NCBI GenBank assembly: GCA_022578605.1
Contig: MU394092.1
Span: forward strand, 293,556-357,555
Length of the DNA: 64,000 nucleotides
Direction: 5' to 3'
Source of the DNA: Camillea tinctor
Taxonomy: Eukaryota > Ascomycota > Sordariomycetes > Xylariales > Xylariaceae
A program made the translations under genes and the position numbers. Below are positions 45,588-57,197 of this stretch, piece after piece. The notes beneath the pieces were generated by a model that saw only the letters and a program-made list of their open reading frames with translations, was not told where the DNA came from and did not search any database. Each line of letters opens with the position of its first letter. Within the stretch, counting starts at the first letter, position 1.

Positions 45588-47300
45588 TCAAGCTGCTCCC
45601 TCCAACGTCTGCAGCAGTGTACCCACCAGATGTAAGCTTCCCGTGGCCAGGACACCCACCTCCGCATCCGCCGCGTGCCGGGAGGCTATCTCCCTGACCC
45701 TGGCAACAGCCTCAGGCACACTATCCACAACCAGCGTCTCCGTCGCCGGCTCGATCTCCGACAAGGCCTCCGCGCACGCTCGCTGAACCGCTAGATCACG
45801 CTCCCCCTCCCCGCTACTACGCTCGAGGTCATTGCGCGTGAACACTGCAGCGTCGAAGCGGGTGCCCGGGACAACACTCTCGTGAAGCTGGCGTAGCAGT
45901 GCAGGGGCATCGCGCTCCTGCTGGTTGAACAGCAGCACCCTATACGCAAGCCCCTGCCCCTGCGCCGCGAACCAGCGGCCGGCTTCAGCAAGACTCTCGG
46001 CCGTGTGCGCCCCGTCGATGAACCACCGCACCTTACCATCACGCTTCACCTCGCAGCGCCCGCGCAGGTGCGCAGCCGCGAGACCGTCAAGGAAAAACGG
46101 CGGGACCGAATCGAGCGGGTTCTCTGCCTTCTTTTCCCTTTCCCTTTCCTCCTCCTCTCCTTCGTCTTCCGCCCGCAGCACCCGCAGATGCTCCCTTGCC
46201 GCCGCCACCGCAAGCGCCTGGTTCTGCACCTGGAACGCGCCCTCGAGGGTGCCCCGCTTCGCCACGCCGCCCCAAGCGCGCACATCAGCATCCCCGAGCT
46301 CCACGAGCGTAGCGCCCTTCTCCGCGGCGCGCTCGCGCAGCACGCGCATCGTGTCCGCGTCGTCCGCGAGCCGGCGCGTAAAGCACCGCCGGCCCGCCTT
46401 GCACACGCCGGCCTTGTGCCACGCGATGGCGGGCAGCGTGCGCCCCAGCATGCCCACGTGGTCGATGCCCAGCTGCGCGACGACGGCCGCGCTCACGCAC
46501 CCCGCGGGCAGGACGTTCGTCGAGTCGTGCTCGCCGCCGATGCCGCACTCCACCACCGCGCTGCGCACCCCCTCCCCCACGAACACGCGCAGCGCCATGA
46601 CCGTCAGGAACCGGAAGTAGAACGGCTTGGTCGCGGGCCCCGCGAGCTCGCCGTCCGAGGGCAGCTGCGCGGCGTCGTGCGCGCTGGCGGCGCGCCGCTT
46701 CGAGGCTTCGCCCACCGCCGCCGACGTGAAGGCGTCCCACGTCGAGAAGAAGTACCGCGCGAATAGCTCCTCGGAGATGGGATCCCCGTCGAGCTGGATG
46801 CGCTCGCGCACTGTGAGTAGGTGCGGCGATGTGTAGGTGCCCACTCGACCGGCGCCGGCGGCGGGCTGCGTCAGGATGGACGTCAGGTACGCGCACACGG
46901 AGCCCTTGCCCTTGGTCCCCGCGACGTGGATGCACCGGAGGGGACTCCGGGCGAGGTCTGCTTGCGAGAGCCCCGCGCGCGCGAGCCAGTCTAGCATCTC
47001 GGGGATGGCGAGCGCATTGAGGTCCTCTTTGGTCTGGGGCTTGGCGGATGGGGAGGGGGCAAATAGAGAGGTTATAGCGTGGTTGGATTGCAGAAGCGAG
47101 AGGTGCTCTAGCGCCGAGGCGTAGGTACGCGGCGAAGGTGATGCCATGGTGATGGTGGGGGTGGGGATGGGATTGAGTGTGCTACCGAGGCGGCGTGTAA
47201 GTGAGAGTGAGCGGTTATGAGTAAGAAGGGGGGTAATAGCTCGGGAGGTGCGAATCAAGTTATAAAGGAGAGATGGGGAGAATGGCCATAAAGATCCCAT
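45588..47300 (-). CDS. folylpolyglutamate synthase 2 (diverged paralog)
   Basis: Intronless, 570 residues, strongly GC-rich. It shares the FPGS framework with its neighbour: HVAGTKGKGS at 125-134, YTSPHLLTVRERIQLDG, ECGIGGEHDSTN, GIDHVGMLGRT, WFIDGAHT and LFNQQERDA. Overall the two proteins differ at many positions, so the duplication is old. The first 51 residues (Arg/Ser/Leu/Thr-rich, no acids) form a convincing mitochondrial presequence. A second in-frame ATG at 47147 (M52, MASPSPRTY) would give a cytosolic form. It lacks the intron found near the start of FPGS1. Having two FPGS genes raises the question of divided roles: by compartment, by substrate, or one being a dihydrofolate synthase-like enzyme despite the lysine in the P-loop. 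Confidence 0.92.
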   Translation of the reverse strand: MGSLWPFSPSLLYNLIRTSRAITPLLTHNRSLSLTRRLGSTLNPIPTPTITMASPSPRTYASALEHLSLLQSNHAITSLFAPSPSAKPQTKEDLNALAIPEMLDWLARAGLSQADLARSPLRCIHVAGTKGKGSVCAYLTSILTQPAAGAGRVGTYTSPHLLTVRERIQLDGDPISEELFARYFFSTWDAFTSAAVGEASKRRAASAHDAAQLPSDGELAGPATKPFYFRFLTVMALRVFVGEGVRSAVVECGIGGEHDSTNVLPAGCVSAAVVAQLGIDHVGMLGRTLPAIAWHKAGVCKAGRRCFTRRLADDADTMRVLRERAAEKGATLVELGDADVRAWGGVAKRGTLEGAFQVQNQALAVAAAREHLRVLRAEDEGEEEEREREKKAENPLDSVPPFFLDGLAAAHLRGRCEVKRDGKVRWFIDGAHTAESLAEAGRWFAAQGQGLAYRVLLFNQQERDAPALLRQLHESVVPGTRFDAAVFTRNDLERSSGEGERDLAVQRACAEALSEIEPATETLVVDSVPEAVARVREIASRHAADAEVGVLATGSLHLVGTLLQTLEGAA

Positions 47301-47544
47301 CGAGATCTTCCGAGAATCACATGTAAGTCAGGACCCTCCCCCTTATTTGCTCTGCTTACAGAAAGACCGTAGTATGTAAGTTGAGGCAGGCTTTTAATAA
47401 GAGAGTCCTCTTTTTATTAGTCGTCATACGTCGAAAAACCCCGCCATGTCGGTTACATTGGTTACTTGAATAACTAACCTATGTGCATTTTCTATATGTA
47501 CCTATATAGGCACCTATTATTTCATCGGTAGGTTGAGGTTATAT

Positions 47545-48723
47545 TCAGATTAGAATGAAAATTTTGTACTTCTCCTCCTTTCGAGATCTCATACCATCGA
47601 AAGATACTCGCCATGTGATCAGTTGAGAAGGGTTCATTCTTATCCATCGGTCACTGGTTGTTCCGATTCGTTGCAGTTGGATACCTAGCATGTCGAGATA
47701 TCGTGACCCTTTACTCACTGCCACTTGAGACTCTACGCAGTGCAAATTCAGATCCATTTGGGCTCCATTTTGGGTTATCCGATGTAAATTGGGGAAAGCG
47801 ACACTCATAGAGAGACCTTTGCTTGTCATTACCAGCGGTGGATCGTCAGTTTCCCACCTGCTAACCAAACGGATATTGCCAGATCCGGCGAATTCGTCTG
47901 GAGAGACTGCTAATATACCTCGCGAGGACTGCCTGTCGTCAAAAGACCTCCAAGCAAATAGCGTCCAGTCATCGTATACCTTTATAATTTCGTCTTGAAG
48001 TCTTAAGAATGCCCTCCTTCCCTCGCCATAGAGCATAGGCATGTTGATGCCAAATAGGCCCATAAGGCAGTATGCCATATCTTCTTCACGCGTTGTTTTG
48101 CGTCCTGCGGCCCAACTCATACGTGCTGCAATAGTGCAGCGGCTGAGTACAACCGGATCCTCAAGACCCAGTACGTGTTGTGGGATTTTAGTCACTTTCT
48201 CAAGGATGGATAAGAGATGCTTCTTATCTCCGATCAACTGCCAACAGGATGACTGGTCTGTGGTAAACGATTGATCTGCATAGAACCGGAGGTTTGGGGG
48301 TGCTATAAGTTCCTGCAAGGTCCAACCTCTAGTGAACCAGCGACAGCCTCCAAATTTCTCCTCAAGCTTTTTGTCTGAGTTGTCAACTTTAGAGAGTTGG
48401 GGCCAATCACTCAAATAAGCGTAGCAAACGGCCGAGCTTAGATACCATCTGAACATCGAGTTGATGGCCTCACTCAGCTCTGCACTGCTCGACTTGTCGA
48501 TACAGCACGTATCAACCCAAGCCCATTCGAGACCGTCCTCCACCGCTTGTTGGCATGTGAGTTGGATCTTGCGGAAACCATCCTGTTTCACCCGCTTCTC
48601 TTGGGCTTGATAGTCGGCCAAAGTGACTTCGTCCTCTCCCCATGTATGTGATAATATGGCATATGGAGGGATTTGTCCAACAAACTCCTTCATTTCCAAC
48701 GTTCGCGTGTTGATGAGACGCAT
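47545..48723 (-). CDS. HET-domain protein 1
   Basis: Single exon, 392 residues. HET domains are found in fungal heterokaryon-incompatibility proteins that trigger cell death on non-self contact. The domain spans about 1-245. It starts MRLINTRTLEM, then YAILSHTWGEDEV (22-34 region), AWVDTCCIDKSSSAELSEAINSMF, CRWFTRGWTLQELIAP and RKTTREEDMAYCLMGLFGINMPMLYGEG, all standard blocks. About 150 residues of unassigned C-terminal region follow. No NACHT, ankyrin or WD partner domain is present. It is closely similar in the HET blocks to the truncated gene at 52830. Whether it acts in incompatibility cannot be told. Confidence 0.92.
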   Translation of the reverse strand: MRLINTRTLEMKEFVGQIPPYAILSHTWGEDEVTLADYQAQEKRVKQDGFRKIQLTCQQAVEDGLEWAWVDTCCIDKSSSAELSEAINSMFRWYLSSAVCYAYLSDWPQLSKVDNSDKKLEEKFGGCRWFTRGWTLQELIAPPNLRFYADQSFTTDQSSCWQLIGDKKHLLSILEKVTKIPQHVLGLEDPVVLSRCTIAARMSWAAGRKTTREEDMAYCLMGLFGINMPMLYGEGRRAFLRLQDEIIKVYDDWTLFAWRSFDDRQSSRGILAVSPDEFAGSGNIRLVSRWETDDPPLVMTSKGLSMSVAFPNLHRITQNGAQMDLNLHCVESQVAVSKGSRYLDMLGIQLQRIGTTSDRWIRMNPSQLITWRVSFDGMRSRKEEKYKIFILI

Positions 48724-49611
48724 GTTCCTATTACCTGATTAGTGAATTGCTTATGCTAATATATCTATATAAATGTATTTATTTAGTATTAAGCCTTCTT
48801 TTTCCAACCCGACATTGTTGACGTGGAGTTAGTATTTTGCTTGTTATTTGTCGTGACTCGTGAGGAAAATCAACCTTAAATACAGCATCTTACCTGAAAG
48901 TCTGCGGGCTAAAATAACCTGGGGTAGTAGGCAAACCTACTCTACTAGGACAGAGTAAGATGGGTAGAAAAGAATAGGATTAAAAAAGGCTATTGTAGAG
49001 AACAGCCCTGATCAGGCAGCCCCCATTAACTCCCTTCTATATATCCCCTCCCCCTCTCCCCTTTCCCCCATATTGCCAACAAATCAGCACACCACCAATC
49101 AACGCAGGGCTAGCTGCATTGTAACTCACATCCGACTAATCCTGACGTGTCATACCCCTGTAGAACTTGGGTTTCTTGCATTGTAAAGTCAAAGTGGAAA
49201 TACTACTGCTATAAACACGGTTTCTGCATCATACGGATTCGAAAATTAAGTTTTATTATTATGTAGCTCGAAATGTAAGCTCTCCAACTCAATTTTCTAT
49301 ACATAACAATACCGCTACAGACTAGTGGTGCTTAAGCCAAGTAAAAAAAAAATCTATGCAAACCTCTAATAGGTCTCATAATCGGTAAGGAATGAGGCTC
49401 CTAGGTTCGAGTGGTTTGCAAACATTAGGATACAGAAAGACTCTTAGGCTTCCTTATAAGCGTAAAATCAACTCTAAGACTCGCTTGGAGAGATCACAGC
49501 GGTCCATAATTCCTATACCTTTTTAGAACCTATTTCCTAAGCATGCTTATGTTCCATCATTGATGAGAATACATTTCTCTCTCTCTCTCTCTCTCTCTGC
49601 CTTTCCATCTC
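48724..49611. other. intergenic with CT microsatellite
   Basis: About 890 bases without a gene. A (CT)n tract lies at about 49575-49598. A B-box-like GGTTCGAGTGG at about 49410-49420 lacks a matching A box. The first part holds the promoter of HET-domain gene 1. Confidence 0.6.
49575..49598. repeat. CT dinucleotide microsatellite
   Basis: About twelve CT units in a row, just after the 3' end of the CorA-like gene, likely in its 3' UTR. Confidence 0.9.
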
Positions 49612-51459
49612 TTAGACAACTGACTTATTTAAGTCTTCAGAACCAGCCTGAACATCACCCCGAGGCTCCCTCTCTGATTCATGTATGACCGGTTTAGCAT
49701 GAAGGTTGGAGGCATTCGTCGAGCCCTCGTCAGCCATAACTTGTCCATCGACAATATGCGGCTCGCTTTGGATATTTGTATCCTCATTTGCGACTGGCTG
49801 GTTTGCCTCAGACTCATGACTCTCAGGGTCTCTCTGCTTTTGCTGCCTTGCCTTAAAGCCAGTACTCTGGGTTGCCCAGTGCATACAGTCTCGAATTAGG
49901 CTATAGACTATCCAGGTTACCGGAACCATCCAAGGAAAAGAGAGGATGGCAGCGGTCCCGAAGCCAAAGATCTTTGCGCCGAGTGCGACATCCTTAAACA
50001 TGCCCACGAGGAAGGAAGAAAGCATTAGCAACCCATAGACTAGGAGCCAAAGCCTTAATAGTGGTGCGGATAAGAAATAGCTGTACCATCTAGAATTCCT
50101 GATGACACTCTGCTCCTGGACAGTAGCTAAACCAAGGAGTCCAGCCAATAAAATCAAGACGAACGTCGCGATGAGAGTGAGGACACCAAAGAAGTCGTAT
50201 ATCAGTGGCCCCAGGTCCTTGAAGCGTGTTTCCATGCTTAGCAGCCCCGTTGCAAGCGACATAGGGAGGAATAGTGTTGCGAGGATGGTGAGTTGTTGTA
50301 CGCGATGGCCTGGCTGACATTGCGCGAGAGATCTAAAAACTTGAGGTCATGTTCTAGATCGTCGGAAAGTCTCGAGACGCACAGTTTTACGTCTCTACAG
50401 CTGCCCTGGAGCTCTGCTCTGAGCATTGCAAACCGTCTACGTTGCTGGCCTTCCTCCAACGAGACCCCGACAACATCAAGGAGGGATTCTAGGGCCATGG
50501 TCATCTCGTTTCCGACATTTTTGAACTGTTGGTACTGGTAGGAGTCATTTGTGATCTCCCTCACGCGCCATTGTCGCAGCTTAAATTCCTCGGGGTTGAG
50601 GTCGCCCTGCTCAAGCTCGGGGTAGCTCTTAATCAGTCTGTGAAGAAGGTCCGCGAATACGTTCAAGTTAGCGTGGTAGTATCGTAGCGCAAATACTTGT
50701 TTCCAGTTCCTTTTGTCCATCAAGGGCCCATAGATGTTGGCGAGTGACAAAAGCTCCTCCGTGAATTTCTCTGTGGTAACAAATGGGGTGGGTTTCCTTG
50801 TGATAACAGATGGTACCTGGAGATCCAAGCGGAAGGGTCCTTCATGTAGCTTATTGACGACTCTTAAGATCGTAACAAATGTTACGCATGAAACGAAGAC
50901 TAGTTGAGAATTAGCTCATATAGTCAAATGATTCAATCGCCTGAGGCACGGTTAAGTTTATACCGATACCACGACCATCCTGAAGATCCTTGATGAGCAG
51001 CTTCCTCGATGTCGCTGTCCACTTTTCCCCAAATTTCCAGTCAGGGTGTGATATTTGAAGCGGTAACGTTTTTTCGCCTGGATTATTCAAAAATTGAAAG
51101 CCCTCGAGCTCACACCACTCTGTCCCCTCCGTCCTCCATTGGGCCATGAGAGCCTTGAAGCCTTTGCCATGAACCAACTCGGCTTGGAGCAGCCCTCCCC
51201 AGGGGTGGGGCAGGATCGTATACTTGGGTAGCTCCGAGATGATTATGCGGATAGTATGTTCGCCCTGCATCCTCAATGGATCAAGCCCAGCAGCCAAATC
51301 GGTAATTTTTCGAACACTAGATATGCGTTCCACCGGGTTGTCCAGAATGGGAATATCAAAGATATCGAGATAACAGTCCGACTGTACTAATGAGCTGAGA
51401 TCGTGCCTCTCCTTGCTCCCTGATTTATTATTTTTGCGCCACGACATAGTATTCACCAT
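49612..51459 (-). pseudogene. CorA-like membrane protein gene, frame broken
   Basis: Exon 1 (51459-50964) joins an exon starting at 50899 through an intron with GTATAA donor and ACTAG acceptor. The soluble part contains LEHDLKFLDLSRNV, typical of fungal CorA-like proteins, and should run straight into QQLTILATLFLPMSLATGLLSM, the conserved membrane entry. In the sequence these two halves are in different frames: the first stays open to 50238, the second is open from about 50345 to the stop at 49612. One base is missing (or two extra) near 50295. Three further membrane helices and a Glu/Ser-rich tail follow. An 89-base intron (GTAGAG...CAG) could restore the frame but would remove the conserved block. 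The complete protein would be about 600 residues. CorA relatives are Mg2+ channels, but this fungal subgroup's role is not established. Confidence 0.7.
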
Positions 51460-52829
51460 ACCGTGTAGCGTCAGTCGATGGAGATTCGAAGTTGCAAAGT
51501 GGCTGTTTTGGTAGAGGCTGCGGACAATCAGGAACTATAAAAGATGTCGAGGGAAGGAAGTCTGGAAGGCAGCTATGGGACCATCGCAGCTATGCACGAC
51601 TTATGTTACTCGGACTGTCTGACAGTTTGGTGGCGTACACGTCGCGTCATGTCAGCGGTGATCGTAAGGAGCAAACCTATAAGGCTCTATTTATTCATCC
51701 GATCACGGAAGCTGTCGCGAATCAATTGTTCGGAAGGACGCCATCAAACACCTGAGCCATAGCCACATTCTGACTTACACCAGCCCTCTCCTCCCTTTCC
51801 CCCTTTTCTAGGGTCTAGCCCCCAGATCCTTCAGCCTTGTTACGCTCGAAATGATAGTAAAAACATTATAATAGCTGTGTAACTTAGAAGATTATGTTTT
51901 TTAACTGAAATGTTACTAGCTAACCTAGTCCTTTGCTTTGCTGTTGCGCGGAGCTAGTAGCACAATAAAAAGGGGGGAGGGGGGTAAGAAGAAGAGGGTG
52001 ATGCTTTCAGCTACCTTTTTAACCTAGGACTTAAATTTAAGTATTTATATCCTAGCAGCAGCCTTCCTAGGACACATTAGCCACCACTACGGAGCCTTTT
52101 TATTGTATATAAGGGCTTTCTCCCTCCCATACAATGTCTTAGAAAGGACTGTTCATCTGTTCATCTCATATCCTCTCAATCCTCTTTCTCTGCTAGCAAA
52201 GTGGTAACGTGAAGCAGCAAGTTGAGCAACATGATAATATTTTCTAGCCAAACTAAGCTGAGCGCTTGCGTTCAGCGGACGTCAGCTAGTCAATATATCC
52301 ATATATTGATCTATATATCTCTCCAGGTTAACCCTCTCTCGCCGGCGAAATTGTGTTGATTTAAAGGGATTTCTTTGGGGGTGCAGTTTGTGCTTGTTTG
52401 AGATGTGTGCTGTTGAACCATTTCGATGAGCATCGTCCACGTTGTGCTATCTTGTTTTCGTAAAGGGGGTCGCTTCAGGAAGGCGGTGCTGCACTGCCGT
52501 AAATAGCAGCATCATCTAAACACCCAATGATATTATGGTTTCTGAGAGCCATGCTAGGTTGCCTTGGATTCTGCCTCACAATCCCATCCAATCAATTCGC
52601 GACAAAACCCATTTGGGCTACAGGCTATGAAAACAGCGTGGACTGATGTCTTTGAAATACGGTGTTGGTATGCCTCCTTTGCCGCAAGTGTAATGGGAGT
52701 TTATAAACCCAAACTAACCTTTTCCTTACCAGGCTTACATGTGTTGGCAAAATCTTTTCTACTCACAGTATCTCAACCTCAGCTCTGATCTTGTTTAATC
52801 TGAAGTATCAATCGAGAATTATCATCAAT
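51460..52829. other. intergenic, no supported gene
   Basis: About 1.4 kb between the divergent CorA-like and HET-2 genes. Overlapping plus-strand frames at 51492-51762 have no recognisable motif. AT content rises after 51850. Confidence 0.55.
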
Positions 52830-53827
52830 ATGTGGCTTATCAACACGGAAACATTTAAATTAGAATATGTCGTTAACTCCGAAGAGCACTCGTACGCCAT
52901 TCTGTCACATATCTGGGAGGATGAGGAGGTTTCGTTCCAACAATTTCAAGACCTGGACTCCTGTAGATCGATGAAAGGCTATAAGAAGATTGAGAAAACG
53001 GTAGAATTGGCACGTGGAAAAGGACTGAAACATGCATGGGTAGATGCATGCTGCATAGACAAGTCTAGCAGCGCAGAGTTATCTGAGGCTATCAATTCGA
53101 TGTTTAAATGGTATGCTGATTCAAGAGTATGCTTTGCTTATTTGTCAGATCTACCCTCGATCAGCGAATTAGCGAGTTCCCACTCTGGAGGAGACAGACG
53201 TCATATCAAGATTCAATGGAAAGCCTTTGCTAAATGCAGATGGTTCACTAGGGGCTGGACATTGCAGGAGTTGATATCACCCGGAATTCTAGAGTTCTAT
53301 GATTCCGGGTGGAACTTCTATGGAACGAAAGAGACAGAAGTGGAATACCTGGAATACATTACGAAGATGCCCTTGCAAGTTCTGCTTCACCGAGAAGATA
53401 TGCGGGGGATTCCGGTAGCATTTCGGATGTCATGGGCGGCCAACAGAGTCACTACGCGTGTCGAAGACATAGCTTACTGTCTCCTTGGTATTTTTGATAT
53501 CAATATGGCGCTCTTATACGGAGAGGGACACAAGGCCTTTATGCGCTTGCAGGAGGAGATTTGTAAACAGACTCCCGACCTGACGTTATTTGCTTGGTCA
53601 GCCAATGTCCAAAACCTATCACACAGTGGGATATTAGCCAATTCACCCTCAGAATTCCGGGACGGTGGAAGCCTTCGATGGTCCACATCGGACTGGTTCG
53701 GCGAGTTTCGCATCACAAACCGGGGCTTACTGTTACGACCCACCATTACAAGTGAAGTTGCCGGAAACGAAACAACTGTTATTTTTAACATGCAGTTGGC
53801 ACTAACTATTCTTGGTATAAAAATGTA
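52830..53827 (+). pseudogene. HET-domain protein 2, truncated at the AT-rich boundary
   Basis: 332 residues from the ATG at 52830. The HET blocks are intact: MWLINTETF, YAILSHIWEDEEV, AWVDACCIDKSSSAELSEAINSMF, CRWFTRGWTLQELISP, TRVEDIAYCLLGIFDINMALLYGEG. The closest relative in the window is HET-domain gene 1. Alignment by eye is good until IFNMQLALTILGIKM, where the coding sequence runs into the 88% A+T block and stops at 53825. Compared with HET-1, roughly the last 60 residues are lost or replaced. The gene therefore appears cut off by the AT-rich block, by insertion or by mutation spreading from it. The truncated product could still contain a full HET domain, so loss of function is not certain. 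Confidence 0.75.
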
Positions 53828-54957
53828 ACTGTTATTAACGTAATTAGCGTAATTAACGTTTTTTAAAGTTACGCATTACGTTTTTATGCTAACTATGTAA
53901 AAAAATATATATAAATTAGCTATAATTTTTTTATAGTTATTTATTTTTTAACTATTAATTTAAAGCTTTATTTATTTTTTAAAATTATAATAAAAGTTTT
54001 GTAAATTTTTTTAATAAGCATAATATAAAATATTAAATTAACTTTACTTTATTATTTTATAAAATTAAAATTAATACGTAACTTACTTATTATAAAAAAA
54101 GTTTATTATATTTTAATAGCTTTTTAAATAATAATTAATATTAATTTAAAAAAACTTAAAAATAAATAGTTTTAAAATAATATGCTTTTTTTATAAACAC
54201 GTTTATAATTTTAAAAAAAAATAAAAATTATTAAACGCTTAATTAATAAAATTATTATAAAAATAAAAATAAAAAACTTTAAAATTAAAAAAATTTAAAA
54301 TAAAATAAATTAAAAAATTATTTAAAATTAAATAAAAAAACGCTTTTAATAAATATTTAAAAAGTAAAAAAATAGTTAAAAAAAACAAAAATAAAAAATT
54401 AAAAGTTAATAAAATAATTTAAATAATAATTTTAAAAATAATTTTAACATAAAAACAATATTATTAATATTAAAAGTTAAAAACTTTAAATTAATTACTT
54501 TTAATAAATATAATAAAAAAAACTTTAAAAACTTTTTTATTTAAATTAAAATTTATTTATTTTTTTATTATAAATTAATTATAATTAATTATTAAAAAGT
54601 TTTAATTATATTTTAATTATTTATAAAAACTGCTTTTAATTAATTTTAATTAATTTTTAAAAATAAATTAAATAATAATAATAATGTTAAAAATACAATA
54701 AAAAAATTTTTAAAAAATATTTTAATTTTAAATAAGTTATTTAAAATATATTTAATAATTTTATTTTTAAATAATAATTTAAAATAAAATTATATAAATT
54801 TAAATAAAATAAATAAGCTTTTAAATATATAATAAAGTTTAAAAAATTAACTATATAATTTTAACTTTTAATTAAAAGTTAAAAAATTATATAAAAAATA
54901 AATTATATAAAATAAACTTATATAAAAAAAAAGCTAAATAAGTTTAAAAAATATATT

Positions 54958-55082
54958 AATGTGGGGACTAAAGGAACTAAGGACCACAATTGTATATAGT
55001 TCGCAATGCATTATAGGTTTGCAATAGTTTCTTCCTTTTATAACATAGCATGTTGGCGTTACTATATAGCTTAAATCAATAC
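54958..55082. other. GC-normal island inside the AT-rich block
   Basis: About 125 bases in which the first 60-base line has 23 G+C and the second 18, roughly 34%, against about 12% around it. It contains GGGGACTAAAGG and TGTTGGCGTTAC and has intact CpA and TpG dinucleotides. No frame or tRNA is visible. It could be a short later insertion, a single-copy remnant too short for RIP, or an LTR fragment. Confidence 0.7.
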
Positions 55083-57197
55083 ATTTTTTTGCTTTTTTTT
55101 ATATCTTTATTTTAAATAAACAATATAATAGTTAAGTATTGTAAATTAAAAATATTAGTTTTTAGTTTTTTATAGCTTTATATAACTATTAATAAAAAGT
55201 TTTTTTTATTTTTAATTTAATTAGCTTTTTTAAATAAGCATAATATTAAAGTTAATTTTTTTATAATAAAAAGCAAAGTATTAATTTTTAATAATAAAAA
55301 CGAATAAAATTATAAAAAATAAAAAAAAAAAAAGGAAAAAAAAAGTATAGTAAAAAAAGCAAAAAAACTTTAAACGCTAACTTATTTAACTTTTTAACTT
55401 TTTTATTAGCATAAAAAAAAATTATTAAAGTAAATAAAAATAATTATAAAACAACATATTAAATAATAAGCTTAATAATAAAAAAAAGAAAATAAAGGCT
55501 AAATATAGCTAATAATAATAAAAAAATAATAAATTAACTAAAATAAATATTAATAATAAAAATTACAAAAATATGCAAAATAAAAAAATAAATAAAACTA
55601 AATATAAAAAAAAAAGCTACGTAAAAAGCATTAATAATAATACGAAAAAAAAAGCTTTAAGTATAAAAATAAAATTAATAACACATATAAATATAAAAAA
55701 CGTTAAAATAAATTACTATAAAGCTAAAACTTTAAATTTTATTAATTTATATTTAATAAATATAATAATTAAAATAATATATAAATAATATATAAAACTA
55801 AACTTAAACTATAAAATTTTTTTTTATTATATTAAAAAATGCATTAATAATAAGTATAGCATATTTATAAATAAAATAAAAAATAAAATAAACAAAACGT
55901 AAAAATTATTAAGTTAAAAAAACGCTAAGTAATAATAAAATTAATAATTTTTTTAGTTTTTTTTTTATAAAAAATAGTTATTTTTTTTTTAAAAAAAAAA
56001 AAACATATACGAAAAAAACTTATAATAACTATAAACAATTAAAACTAAAACATTATAAAAAGCATTTAAACTTTTTAACTTTTTTAAAACTTAACTTTTT
56101 TTTATTAAAAAAATTCTTATTAAAAAAACTTTTTTTTTAATTAACAAAAGCTAATTAACATTAATTGCACTTTATTGTTTTTTTTTAATTAAAACGGTAT
56201 TATTTTTTTATACTACTTATTTTTATTAATAATAAAGCATTTTTATACTTTTTTAATATAATTATTATAATTAAGCAATTTATTATAGCATTAGCTTATA
56301 TAAAGCTATTAAATTTTTTTAAATACTTATTTAAGTATAAGTTTAATAGTAAATTTATATTAAAATAGCTTAAATTAATAAATAAAATTTTTACTTAATA
56401 TTAAATAAATAATAAAATAAAAATTAATAAAGCTTTTTATTAGTTTAAAATTATAAATGTTTATAATAAAATTAAACTATTAATTAAAAACGTAATAAAT
56501 TAAAATAACGTTAAATTAATTTTAAAAAAAAAAGTTTAAATATGCTAACTTAAAATTGTTACGTTTTATATTAAATTAGCTAAAAAACTTTAAAAAGCAT
56601 ATAATTAAAAAAACTTTTTAAAAAGTTTTTAATTATTTTTTTAACTATAAAATTAAAATAAAAAAAATTATTAATTAAAGCAAAGTATTTTTAAAAAATA
56701 GCTTAATAAAAGGTTTTTTAAACTAAATTAATAAAAAAATATTTAAAAATATATTATGCTTTACTTAAAAAAACTATAATGTTTTTTATAAACTTAAGTA
56801 TAATAATGCTTATTTATATATTAAATAATAAGTAAACTTAAAAATTAATTTTAACTATTATAACAATTAAATTTATTAAAAGTTTATTAAATTTTAAAAC
56901 GAACTTTTTTTTAATTTTAAGCTTTTATTTTTATTTAAGTAACTTGTTTTTTATATTTTAAACTAATTTAAATAAATTTTAATATTAAAATATAATAATT
57001 AATTAAAAAACTTTATTAAAAAGATTAAAAAACTTAAAATTAATTAATAATTTATTTTTAATAAGTATAAAAACTATAAACGTTTATTACTTTAACTTAT
57101 AATTAGCTTATAATTAAATTTTAACAACTTAAGCATATATAAAAATGAAATTATAAGTACTTTTAATACTATGTAAAATAAAAGCAGTTTTAGTGGC

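Noticed and set aside
49410..49420. GGTTCGAGTGG, T-loop-like
   Set aside because: No A box upstream and stems do not pair.
51492..51762. Two overlapping plus-strand frames (87 and 72 codons)
   Set aside because: The longer has no ATG context or domain; both lie in the promoter region of the CorA-like gene on the other strand.
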